A DNA stretch of 6,004 nucleotides from Flavobacteriaceae bacterium (GCA_949507465.1 CATEMS010000220.1:1-6004), one strand, 5' to 3'. Counted from the first letter of the stretch, positions 1 to 6,004 are shown. Numbers and translations: made by a program. Notes: a model not told the origin generated them from the letters alone.

Positions 1-162
1 AAACACGCCAACAATACCAACGGCAGCCAAAGACTCTGTTCCAAACTCAGGAATATTGCCAACCACGGCAGCATCTGTACTAGATAGTATCGGCTCTGCT
101 ATGCCTGCAATTATGGCGGGTATGGCTAGTTGCTGTATGCGCTTAAAAGAAATATCAATCAT
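1..162 (-). CDS. MATE-family efflux transporter, N-terminal fragment (runs off left edge)
   Basis: Only the first 54 codons are present; the frame is open to base 1. The ATG at 162 is followed by MIDISFKRIQQLAIPAIIAG and then by an IAEPILSSTDAAVVGNIPEFG stretch interrupted here only by the family's usual variation. A short basic amphipathic start, a 'QLAIPAIIAGIAEP' first helix, 'STDAAVVG' and a following 'ESLAAVGIVG' helix are characteristic of the opening of MATE (DinF/NorM-type) multidrug exporters. These are inner-membrane antiporters of about 440-460 aa with 12 helices that expel cationic drugs using an ion gradient. The start lies 18 nt after the stop of the GNAT acetyltransferase, so the two are probably co-transcribed. 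Substrate cannot be told from this fragment. Membership of the MATE family is fairly secure; the DinF-like subgroup is an inference. Confidence 0.85.
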   Translation of the reverse strand, partial: MIDISFKRIQQLAIPAIIAGIAEPILSSTDAAVVGNIPEFGTESLAAVGIVGVF

Positions 163-180
163 GATAAGGGTAAAAGTACA

Positions 181-681
181 CTATAAAACAAGTTCATAGC
201 AATAAAAAGGGTGCTGACTTTGGTTTGGAAAATAGATACTTCCAAGGCGTTGATAACCTCTATTCTCGTAGAATCTTTGGTTGCGTTTGTTTTGACTAAA
301 AGTATCTAATCTTACAGAGAGTGCCTGATTTGATTTTGCGAATCCCTCGGCAAAATCCATTAAGGTTCTTGCATGGCCCAGATGTTGAAATGCTGGCAAG
401 ATGGCTAGCCTGTGGATGTAATACTGTTTTGAGTCTTGGGTAGCCCAAGAGATGGCATCATACTCGAGATCTTTTTTACTTGAGATGGTAATACAACCCA
501 CCAAAGTGTTTGTTACATGCAATACATACAGTTCTCCCCTTTTATGGTCTTGCTCAAAGGCTTTTATGTTGGGATAGGTTTCATTCCATTGGTATATATT
601 TTGTGATATCATGTGGGCGGCACACAACTTAGTGATAGCAATGAGTTGAACAATTTCTGAAGCTGCAGCCTTTCTAATCAT
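181..681 (-). CDS. GNAT-family N-acetyltransferase
   Basis: A 166-aa single-domain GNAT protein expected to transfer an acetyl group from acetyl-CoA to an amine; the acceptor is unknown. The acetyl-CoA binding motif A is at about residues 88-108 (YIHRLAILPAFQHLGHARTL), with QHLGHA in place of the usual Q/R-x-x-G-x-G/A pyrophosphate loop. Motif B follows at about 126-143, with LDTFSQNKRNQRFYENRGY giving the typical N-x-x-x-x-F/Y-Y-E-x-x-G-Y/F. The N-terminal half carries 'QWNETYP' near residue 31, common in a Bacteroidota/Firmicutes GNAT subgroup. I chose the ATG at 681 because MIRKAAASEI is the normal opening of the fold; the open frame extends to a GTG at 702, which would add seven residues unlike the family. 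It is probably co-transcribed with the MATE exporter downstream and diverges from the stress-protein gene. No truncation is seen. Confidence 0.88.
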   Translation of the reverse strand: MIRKAAASEIVQLIAITKLCAAHMISQNIYQWNETYPNIKAFEQDHKRGELYVLHVTNTLVGCITISSKKDLEYDAISWATQDSKQYYIHRLAILPAFQHLGHARTLMDFAEGFAKSNQALSVRLDTFSQNKRNQRFYENRGYQRLGSIYFPNQSQHPFYCYELVL

Positions 682-691
682 AATTAAAATG

Positions 692-699
692 TAATTTTG
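692..699 (+). promoter_or_regulatory. Candidate Bacteroidota -7 promoter element for the stress-protein gene
   Basis: TAATTTTG fits the TAnnTTTG -7 consensus used by the primary sigma factor of Bacteroidota. It lies 28 nt before the ATG at 727, which would give a 5' leader of roughly 20 nt. No convincing -33 TTTG is seen at the expected distance, where the sequence is within the 5' end of the divergent acetyltransferase gene. A weaker minus-strand match, TATATTTA (718 to 711), could serve the acetyltransferase. No Shine-Dalgarno sequence precedes either start. Confidence 0.4.
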
Positions 700-726
700 C
701 ACTCGCTTTATAAATATACCTATTCT

Positions 727-1482
727 ATGAAAAATATTCTTGTTCCTATTGGATCTATCGAAAATGGCATTAACAATCTAAGGTATGCAACTAGTTTTGC
801 TGCCATGACCAATGCCCGTATTTATGTTACATGTATTAAAACACTAACCACAGAACTTGTCTTAAAAGAGGTCTTGCAAAATGTAAGCACTAAAGATGTT
901 CAAGTAGTCTCTAAGACCATCAGCGGAGATATTTTTGAAGGGGTTTCTCAGCTCTCAAAGAGTCTTAAAATAGATTTAATTGTGCTGTCTCCTCAAAGTG
1001 TCGAGATTAAAGATGAGGTATATTTAGGGAAGGTAACCACAAAAATAATTCGCCAAACAGACATTCCTTTACTTATAGTACCACCAAACTATCTTTTCAG
1101 GAAAATAGATACAATTTTATTTGCCTTTAAGAACTCTAAAATAGAAACCACCAAAGCATCACAAACATTAAAAGCGCTTATAGATATGTTTCACGCCAAG
1201 CTGGATTTACTCCAAGTAGTTACTCCAGACACCTCTGGTAATAACAGAGAGATAAAGCCAGAGTTAAAGGTTGTAGCCCAAAGAGAAGTTACCTCAGAAA
1301 ACGCAACGGTATTCCAGGGTATTGTAGAGCATTTTAATAAACTACAACCAGAAATGTTGTGTGTTTTGAGAAGAAAAGATACCGGTGGGTTCTTTAAAAA
1401 GTTACTACGCCAAAGCGAGGTTATTTTAAAAGAGCAGTTTTTTACAACAAAGCCACTGCTAATATTAAAAGAGCACGAGTAA
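727..1482 (+). CDS. Universal stress protein, tandem two-domain UspA type
   Basis: A 251-aa cytoplasmic protein built of two Usp (Rossmann-like alpha/beta) domains, a layout common in Bacteroidota. Domain 1 spans about residues 1-119. It opens with MKNILVPIGSIENGINNLRYA, has the SGDIFEGV strand-helix segment near 66-73 and ends with GKVTTKIIRQTDIPLLIVPP. Domain 2 is about 126-248, starting 'KIDTILFAFKNS' and closing with 'FFTTKPLLILKEHE'. The classic ATP-binding signature G-x2-G-x9-G-S/T is degenerate in domain 1: SPQSVEIKD replaces the first glycines, while LGKVT keeps the last. The signature is not recognisable in domain 2, so nucleotide binding is uncertain. The ATG at 727 was chosen over an in-frame TTG at 697, because the ten extra residues precede the normal beta-1 strand. 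It is monocistronic, ends 12 nt before a strong terminator, and is likely stress-induced by analogy only. Confidence 0.88.
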   Translation: MKNILVPIGSIENGINNLRYATSFAAMTNARIYVTCIKTLTTELVLKEVLQNVSTKDVQVVSKTISGDIFEGVSQLSKSLKIDLIVLSPQSVEIKDEVYLGKVTTKIIRQTDIPLLIVPPNYLFRKIDTILFAFKNSKIETTKASQTLKALIDMFHAKLDLLQVVTPDTSGNNREIKPELKVVAQREVTSENATVFQGIVEHFNKLQPEMLCVLRRKDTGGFFKKLLRQSEVILKEQFFTTKPLLILKEHE

Positions 1483-1494
1483 TTAATATAAATT

Positions 1495-1527
1495 AAAAAG
1501 CCCTCACATAAATGTGAGGGCTTTTTT
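1495..1527. terminator. Bidirectional intrinsic terminator between convergent genes
   Basis: A perfect inverted repeat pairs 1495-1509 (AAAAAGCCCTCACAT) with 1512-1526, around a minimal AA centre (in practice a 4-nt loop). The nine-pair GC-containing core is CCCTCACAT/ATGTGAGGG. A T-run at 1522-1527 follows on the plus strand, and the A-run at 1495-1499 provides a U-tract on the minus strand. It therefore ends both the stress-protein gene (stop at 1482) and the convergent lipoprotein gene (stop at 1535, 8 nt away). Confidence 0.92.
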
Positions 1528-1534
1528 ATAAGGT

Positions 1535-1789
1535 TTATGTACAAGGTAAAAGAGTAATAATCTCAAGATATGCATCTACCTCAAAATCTTCAAGAAAGGA
1601 GGAACAATCAATGTACTGGGTAAGTGCCTCTTTGTAGGCTAAACAGTTCTCGGTACTTGAATTTGCAGTATAACGCACCTCTGCCTCCAATAAATTAGCG
1701 GTTAATGTAAGTTCTCCAGGGCATCCGTTCTCGTCTGTTTCACAGGAGGTAATCAATAGGGCAATAATAATATAAAAAAGGGTTCTCAT
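1535..1789 (-). CDS. Small four-Cys putative lipoprotein, unknown function
   Basis: An 84-aa protein that I do not recognise. The N-terminus (MRTLFYIIIALLITSC) is a short type II signal peptide: one Arg, a hydrophobic core at residues 4-13 and an ITSC lipobox, predicting cleavage before Cys16 and lipid anchoring. The next residues, ETDENG, are strongly acidic; in Bacteroidota, acidic residues just after the lipid-anchored Cys are associated with export to the cell surface. The mature part of about 68 residues has four further cysteines (23, 49, 62 and 83), an even number that could form two disulphides, and is otherwise hydrophilic with no known motif. The ATG at 1789 was chosen because it puts the signal peptide at the terminus; an upstream in-frame TTG at 1810 would add seven polar residues. 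It starts 48 nt after the hydrolase stop with no terminator between, so it is probably the last gene of that operon. Confidence 0.72.
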   Translation of the reverse strand: MRTLFYIIIALLITSCETDENGCPGELTLTANLLEAEVRYTANSSTENCLAYKEALTQYIDCSSFLEDFEVDAYLEIITLLPCT

Positions 1790-1837
1790 AATGCTTTGTT
1801 TTTGTTGCAATTTAAATAATCGTATTGAAAGCGCCCA

Positions 1838-2692
1838 TTATATAGCCCTTAAAAACAACACTGTTTTTGCTACAACAGCGTCAAGCATTGCAGGCATACT
1901 AGCCTCTGGGTAGGGGTGCTTCCCATTAAATACATGGTTTGCGTCAGGAACTATAAATAGCTCACTACCCTTACACCATTGGTGTAAATTTTGTGCTTCT
2001 TGCAAGGGCACTGTGGTGTCTTGATCTGCATGTACAATTAGCAAGGGTTTTTGTAATTCTTGCGCCGCTCTTTTAATAGTTAGGCGTTTTTCATTGGCCA
2101 AAAAATCAGTATAAAACTGCCAATAGTGTGGCATTTGTTGCTTTGTTCTTCCGTTTTGTACATGATACACTCCTTGTTTTTTAAATTCTAAAAACCCGGG
2201 GGTATTTTCTTGAAACCGCACCTTATAATCACTCACCCCGGCCCAGGTAACCACTTTTGCTACTCTTGGGTCTTCTTGGGCTTTAATAAGTACAATACCT
2301 CCGCCTCTACTGTGGCCTATTAAGTTGATTTTGGAAACATCTATCTGGTTCTTATATATAGAATTTGAATAAATAAAATTTAAAACCCTATCTACATCCT
2401 CAAGCTCTAAGGAGTAATTATTTTGTGCAAAAGCCTCTAGATCTGGAAAATCAATGGGCTGTTTTGCAGTTCCTCCATTGTGAGAGAAATTAAATTTCAA
2501 GAAAAAGAATCCTGCCTGTGCAAAGGCTTTTGCTACCAAATGCCAAGGACCCCAATCTTTAAACCCTTTATAGCCATGACAAAAAATTACAAGGGGTTTG
2601 GCCTTGCCGTCATTTGTAAAATAAGTATCATACACAATGGGTTTATGTGAGGATTTTACTGGAGCCAGTACATGGTTTGTGTCTATGTGCAT
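1838..2692 (-). CDS. Alpha/beta hydrolase (dienelactone hydrolase/esterase-like)
   Basis: A 284-aa serine hydrolase of the alpha/beta fold. The nucleophile elbow is GHSRGGG with Ser128. The oxyanion-hole region is VIFCHGYKGFKDWG (about 35-48). The acid is most likely Asp225 in 'HADQDTTVP', and the base is His253 in 'PDANHVFNGKHPY'. All three members of the triad are in the expected order and spacing. There is no signal peptide or membrane segment, so it is expected in the cytoplasm. Related proteins hydrolyse esters, lactones or peptides; the substrate here is unknown. Its ATG overlaps the TAA of the upstream nuclease gene by one base (TAATG), so translation is probably coupled. Length and motifs look intact. 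The hydrolase family is well supported; a more specific name is not. Confidence 0.9.
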   Translation of the reverse strand: MHIDTNHVLAPVKSSHKPIVYDTYFTNDGKAKPLVIFCHGYKGFKDWGPWHLVAKAFAQAGFFFLKFNFSHNGGTAKQPIDFPDLEAFAQNNYSLELEDVDRVLNFIYSNSIYKNQIDVSKINLIGHSRGGGIVLIKAQEDPRVAKVVTWAGVSDYKVRFQENTPGFLEFKKQGVYHVQNGRTKQQMPHYWQFYTDFLANEKRLTIKRAAQELQKPLLIVHADQDTTVPLQEAQNLHQWCKGSELFIVPDANHVFNGKHPYPEASMPAMLDAVVAKTVLFLRAI

Positions 2693-5406
2693 TATACTTC
2701 TTTTTCTTGAAAAGCAATAGCTGGATCACATATCTCTTGAATAAGAGCAACAAGTTGCTCTTTAAATAACTCAAGGGTTTCTTGGGTGATTTCAGTGTTT
2801 TTTTTATCTGTTTTTTCTGTAAATTTTAAAAACCCTTTTCCTAAATTTTTAAAGGAAATAATCCCTCCAGAGGCTTTGTCAAAGGCTTCTGTTTCATGGT
2901 AAATAAGCGCATAGGTTAATACCTGAAATGCTTTGCTAAAATCATAGTCATTCCTTATTTTTTGCCAGTCTGAAACTACCAAGTCCTTAGGTTCTACTTT
3001 CCCGGTTTTGTAATCAATGATACGAAGCTGGCCATCATAGCTATCTATACGATCTACCTTGCCCCCAACACGAATCGGAAAATGCACACCAGGTACTTTA
3101 AGTTGTATGGCCAAATCTGCTTTTTCAAGTGCTTTGATTCTAATTTCATGTCCCGCATTAACCTCCCTAATTTCAAAATCAATAAAATTGGAGACATACT
3201 TTTTAGCAACTTCAAAAATGAGCAAGTTTTTACCCCTACTAAAATCTCCCCCCGTAAAACTTTTAATAAACTGGGTAGTAACCTCATCTTCAATTTTAGG
3301 GTACAAACTCTCTAGATCAGCAACAGACAAAACCTTGGAGACAAAGGGGGTGTACAACACTTCAAGGCTGTCATGTACAATGGTACCTAAGGTGCTAGCT
3401 GCTACTATTTCCTCTACTTCTTGCTGATCTTTTATTTTTAAAATTTTCTGCAAGTAAAAATCTATTGGATTGCGTATGTAAGTGGTAAGAGAAGAGGGAG
3501 AAAAACCCACCGATGCTATTTCTTGCAAACGTTCTAAAATTTTTGGTGTCTTTTTTACTCGTGCTAGGTTTTTTTGGGCAATAGCAATACTTGGGCTCAC
3601 AGTAGTGTGAGTGATGCTATGATTAGGAGTTTTTGCCACTTCAAGTTGTAATAAAAATCTACTCTTCTCTCCTGTATTTAGCCCCTCTGTATGGGTATTG
3701 TATATCAAGGTTGCTGTCTCAACTCTCTGTAATAAATGGGTGAAATGGTAGGTGTAAATCGCGTCCTTCTCTGTAAAACTTGGTAGTTTGTATTGTTTTT
3801 TTAAATCATAGGTAATAAAAGAAGCGTTCGATTTTCCAGAGGGTAAAGTCCCTTCGTTTACAGAGGTCATTATTACATTTTTAAAGTCTAAAACCCTAGA
3901 TTCTAACACCCCCATAATTTGTAGCCCTTGGTAAGCCTCTCCCTTAAAATCTAGCGTTGTACTTGCTATAAGATCTCTATAAAGTACTGACACGGTTGTA
4001 AGTGTGGTTAAGTAGCTGTAAGAATCATTGAGGGCTGCAATTTTAGAAAAGACCTTTTTAAGGTGAGATACTGTAACCTGCTCGATAACACTCAGCTGGT
4101 TGGAACTTACTCGCTGTAGTAGGTTATTACAACAGCTAACAGCCATACTGCTATCTTGGCCCCAGTCTTGAAATATCAACTCCAAAAGATCATGATCTTT
4201 TGGATTAGAAATAGAAAGCAAATACTCTTGAGAACTGTGTGTTCTATTTTCTTTTTTGATCTGATCTAAAATGGCGTTGGCATCAACCATCGTTTTGGTT
4301 ACAAAAGGATGGCTTAAGATAGATTGTACATCTTTGTGGTAATAACTACCTGCGGGTTTTACTTTTACTGCAAATAAAATTTCAAAAAAAGTAGCATAAG
4401 GCATCGTTTGTAAGGAGACACCCATGGTAATATTTACTTGATCAACACTCTGTGGTAGGGAGTGTAATAAAGGAATTAAAAGGGTTTCATCTGCCAATAC
4501 CACTGCTGTTTGTCTTAATTGCTCTTTGGTGTAAGTGGCCAGCAGATTCCCCACAAATTTAGCTTGTCCTATATTTTTTTGGACGCCAACAAATGAGAAT
4601 TCTTTTGGTTTTATAAAATTACTAGCTACCCTAGTGAAGGTATTTTTTTGATAGTAGTTCCAATTTTTTTTATACCCTCTTAAAAATAAAGAGGCGCTAT
4701 GGGTTACATCTTCTAAAAAATAGCTGTCTGCGTCCCAAATAACCTCGTTTTGGTCTAGCGCTAAGAGTTCTTGGAATATCTGCTGCTCTGCAGCGTTCAG
4801 GGCGTTAAAACCAATAAAAACGTGCTTAGTGTTTTGGTTGGCGTCTATGTAATGGGAAATATCCTGCGCTGCTTTTCTATAGACAAGTCCTTGATAGCCT
4901 AGATGATCTTTTAATAAGGTGTTTTTTAAAATTTTGTAAAATTCCTCCAGGCTGTTCCAAAAAGCAAGATACTTTTCTATTAAGGGAGTTTTATCCTCTC
5001 TAAGGTACCAGTGATTTAAGTCCTGAATATCATTTAGATAGTTAAAAAAAGAATGGGTGTCTAAAAGGTAGCGATCAATCTCGTTGAAGTCTCCTAGCAA
5101 TGTAGTGGCCCATGTACTAAAGGTGTCAAAACTCTCTTTCTGTGGTATGCTATCAAGGTTAAGATAGCTTTGGTAGCTTTTAAATAATAACGCCGTTGGG
5201 TCAATAATAGTAAGGTCAGATACCCGTTCAATAAAGGTTTCTATGCTTATTATTTTAGGAGCAAAGCTTGTAAGTTGCGCTTGATTTTTTAGGTGGTTTA
5301 AGAAAAAACCCCCTGCTCTTTTGCTTGGAAGAATAATGGTTAGTTGTGATAAAGAACCGTGCTTTTTTGTAAGGTATTGAATTGTTTCTTCAAGAAAAGT
5401 GTGCAT
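2692..5406 (-). CDS. AddB-like PD-(D/E)XK nuclease / inactivated-helicase protein
   Basis: A 904-aa protein with the AddB/RexB plan: an N-terminal helicase-like region without ATPase motifs and a C-terminal RecB-family nuclease. AddB-type proteins pair with an AddA (UvrD-like) helicase to resect double-strand breaks for RecA loading. The N-terminal 'LTIILPSKRAGGFFLNHL' (22-39) sits where Walker A would be but lacks G-x4-G-K-S/T. 'VLADETLLIPLLHSLP' (around 306) and 'NEGTLPSGK' (Glu518) match helicase-derived conserved segments. The nuclease region starts near 'GFSPSSLTTYIRNPIDFY' (Tyr643). Its visible catalytic residues are His678 (GTIVHDSLE), Asp785 (GKVDRID), and Asp798 and Lys800 (IIDYKTG), followed by a Gln/Tyr-rich helix (FQVLTYALIY). 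There are only three cysteines (425, 426, 893), so the usual four-Cys iron-sulphur cluster is absent. It is the first gene of an operon with the hydrolase. No addA is in the window. No Shine-Dalgarno or clear promoter precedes the ATG at 5406. Confidence 0.87.
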   Translation of the reverse strand: MHTFLEETIQYLTKKHGSLSQLTIILPSKRAGGFFLNHLKNQAQLTSFAPKIISIETFIERVSDLTIIDPTALLFKSYQSYLNLDSIPQKESFDTFSTWATTLLGDFNEIDRYLLDTHSFFNYLNDIQDLNHWYLREDKTPLIEKYLAFWNSLEEFYKILKNTLLKDHLGYQGLVYRKAAQDISHYIDANQNTKHVFIGFNALNAAEQQIFQELLALDQNEVIWDADSYFLEDVTHSASLFLRGYKKNWNYYQKNTFTRVASNFIKPKEFSFVGVQKNIGQAKFVGNLLATYTKEQLRQTAVVLADETLLIPLLHSLPQSVDQVNITMGVSLQTMPYATFFEILFAVKVKPAGSYYHKDVQSILSHPFVTKTMVDANAILDQIKKENRTHSSQEYLLSISNPKDHDLLELIFQDWGQDSSMAVSCCNNLLQRVSSNQLSVIEQVTVSHLKKVFSKIAALNDSYSYLTTLTTVSVLYRDLIASTTLDFKGEAYQGLQIMGVLESRVLDFKNVIMTSVNEGTLPSGKSNASFITYDLKKQYKLPSFTEKDAIYTYHFTHLLQRVETATLIYNTHTEGLNTGEKSRFLLQLEVAKTPNHSITHTTVSPSIAIAQKNLARVKKTPKILERLQEIASVGFSPSSLTTYIRNPIDFYLQKILKIKDQQEVEEIVAASTLGTIVHDSLEVLYTPFVSKVLSVADLESLYPKIEDEVTTQFIKSFTGGDFSRGKNLLIFEVAKKYVSNFIDFEIREVNAGHEIRIKALEKADLAIQLKVPGVHFPIRVGGKVDRIDSYDGQLRIIDYKTGKVEPKDLVVSDWQKIRNDYDFSKAFQVLTYALIYHETEAFDKASGGIISFKNLGKGFLKFTEKTDKKNTEITQETLELFKEQLVALIQEICDPAIAFQEKEV

Positions 5407-5419
5407 ACTATAAAAATAA

Positions 5420-5448
5420 GAAACGCCCCCTTAAAAGGAGGCGTTTTC
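5420..5448 (-). terminator. Intrinsic terminator after the OmpA-family gene
   Basis: On the minus strand, AAACGCCTCC (5446 to 5437) pairs with GGGGGCGTTT (5430 to 5421) around a TTTTAA loop, with one T-G wobble in the RNA. A T-rich run, CTTATTTTTA (5420 to 5411), follows. The wobble is an A-C mismatch when read on the plus strand, so it is better suited to ending minus-strand transcription. It lies about 20 nt after the OmpA-family stop codon and just before the nuclease ATG at 5406. Confidence 0.85.
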
Positions 5449-5468
5449 TATTATTTATTTGTGGAAGA

Positions 5469-6004
5469 TTACTCTTTAGAAGAAATCTCTACACGTCTGT
5501 TTTGTTTTCTACCCGCTCTTGTGTTATTTGAAGCTACTGGATTAGAAGTAGAAGCACCTTTTGTAGCTAATCTATCTGCAGCTAGCCCTAGTGATTCTAA
5601 GTAGTTTTTTACAGCCATCGCTCTTTCTTCAGAAAGTCTTTGGTTTGTAGCATCACTACCAGTGTTGTCTGTGTAACCAGTGATTACAAAAGAAGTGTCT
5701 GAGTAAGTACTCATGATATCCTTCATTTTTTGAAGTGTATCATATGAGTCTGAATGTACTGTAGACTTCCCAATGTCAAACAAGATTGTTTTTGACATAT
5801 CATTAAGATCTTTCATGATCTCTATTGTTAACTGTGGGATTTCTGGACATCCTTTGTTGGCAACAGTACCAACAACTGCAGGACACTCATCATCTTTGTC
5901 TAAAACACCATCGTTATCTCCATCAGGCCATGGGCATCCTTTGTTGGCTTTATCACCAGCTTGAGTAGCACATGCATCCTCTGCATCAGTAACACCGTCA
6001 CCAT
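5469..6004 (-). CDS. OmpA-family outer-membrane protein with TSP type-3 repeats, C-terminal part (runs off right edge)
   Basis: The frame is open from base 6002 to the stop at 5469, giving 177 residues; the N-terminus, probably a beta-barrel with a signal peptide, lies outside. The ATG at 5816 is internal, because the codons above it encode recognisable repeats in the same frame. First come two calcium-binding TSP type-3-like units (about 5830-6002), with GDGVTDAEDAC and GDNDGVLDKDDEC, each closed by NKGCP. Then comes an OmpA/Pal/MotB-like peptidoglycan-binding domain (about 5475-5790) that starts 'KTILFDIGKSTVHSDS', includes 'GYTDNTGSDATNQRLSEERA' and ends with 'AGRKQNRRVEI'. The Asp (codon 5669-5667) and Arg (codon 5624-5622), spaced 15 residues apart, match the diaminopimelate-binding pair of OmpA domains. 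His of the common GHTD motif is Tyr here. The protein would link the outer membrane to the cell wall. A terminator follows its stop. Confidence 0.93.
   Translation of the reverse strand, partial: GDGVTDAEDACATQAGDKANKGCPWPDGDNDGVLDKDDECPAVVGTVANKGCPEIPQLTIEIMKDLNDMSKTILFDIGKSTVHSDSYDTLQKMKDIMSTYSDTSFVITGYTDNTGSDATNQRLSEERAMAVKNYLESLGLAADRLATKGASTSNPVASNNTRAGRKQNRRVEISSKE
5844..5948. repeat. Tandem TSP type-3 coding repeat, 87-bp period
   Basis: The 18-bp sequence TGGRCATCCTTTGTTGGC occurs at 5844-5861 and 5931-5948 (plus-strand reading), identical except at the R position. The spacing of 87 bp equals a 29-residue unit in the OmpA-family gene, running from one NKGCP to the next. Bases between the conserved blocks have diverged more than the blocks themselves. 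The array probably continues beyond the right edge. Confidence 0.8.

Noticed and set aside
1191..1544. Minus-strand open frame of 117 codons opposite the stress-protein gene
   Set aside because: It lies antisense to most of a well-supported UspA gene, runs through the terminator hairpin, and its translation shows no domain or sensible composition.
3054..3427. Three open frames on both strands (3054-3293, 3059-3427, 3082-3315)
   Set aside because: All are out-of-frame or antisense to the nuclease gene, over its intact catalytic region around 'GKVDRID'; their translations match nothing recognisable.
2692..5406. Defence-system nuclease (anti-phage) interpretation of the PD-(D/E)XK protein
   Set aside because: The domain plan fits the AddB repair family, and the surrounding genes are housekeeping or envelope genes with no defence, phage or mobile markers.
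5411..5418. Minus-strand TATTTTTA as a -7 promoter element for the nuclease gene
   Set aside because: It resembles TAnnTTTG at seven of eight positions but ends only 4 nt before the ATG and forms the U-tract of the terminator. A transcript from it would start at or inside the start codon.
5359..5604. Plus-strand open frame of 81 codons
   Set aside because: It is antisense to the nuclease start, the terminator and the OmpA domain end, all of which are well supported.
5773..5964. Plus-strand open frame of 63 codons with repeated 'GHPLLA'
   Set aside because: The repetition is the antisense reading of the TSP type-3 repeats in the OmpA-family gene.

Overview
The window looks like chromosomal DNA from a member of the Bacteroidota, most likely a flavobacterium. 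The evidence is low GC content, start regions without Shine-Dalgarno sequences, a TAnnTTTG-type -7 element, an OmpA-family protein with calcium-binding TSP type-3 repeats, a tandem two-domain UspA protein of the kind common in this phylum, and a lipoprotein with an acidic stretch after its lipid-anchored Cys. I cannot name the genus from the sequence.

Layout from left to right. Bases 1-681 hold two minus-strand genes 18 nt apart: a GNAT acetyltransferase, followed by the N-terminal 54 codons of a MATE-family exporter that runs off the left edge. A 45-bp divergent intergenic region separates them from a plus-strand universal stress protein (727-1482). That gene ends at a strong bidirectional hairpin terminator (1495-1527), shared with a convergent minus-strand unit. 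The minus-strand unit reads from right to left: an AddB-like PD-(D/E)XK nuclease of 904 aa (5406 down to 2692), an alpha/beta hydrolase whose ATG overlaps the nuclease stop codon (TAATG), and a small Cys-containing lipoprotein (1789 down to 1535). Upstream of it, and separated by a hairpin terminator at 5420-5448, is the C-terminal part of an OmpA-family protein that runs off the right edge.

Functionally this is mostly housekeeping and envelope content. It includes DNA end processing/recombinational repair (the AddB-like protein), a serine hydrolase co-expressed with it, a stress protein, an efflux pump and a peptidoglycan-anchoring outer-membrane protein. The coupling of the nuclease and the hydrolase implies co-expression but not an obvious shared pathway. 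I see no RNA genes, CRISPR arrays, insertion sequences, phage genes or recognisable defence system. The points most worth a second look are the AddB-like protein with neither a Walker A motif nor the cysteines for an iron-sulphur cluster, and the unassigned four-Cys lipoprotein in its operon.
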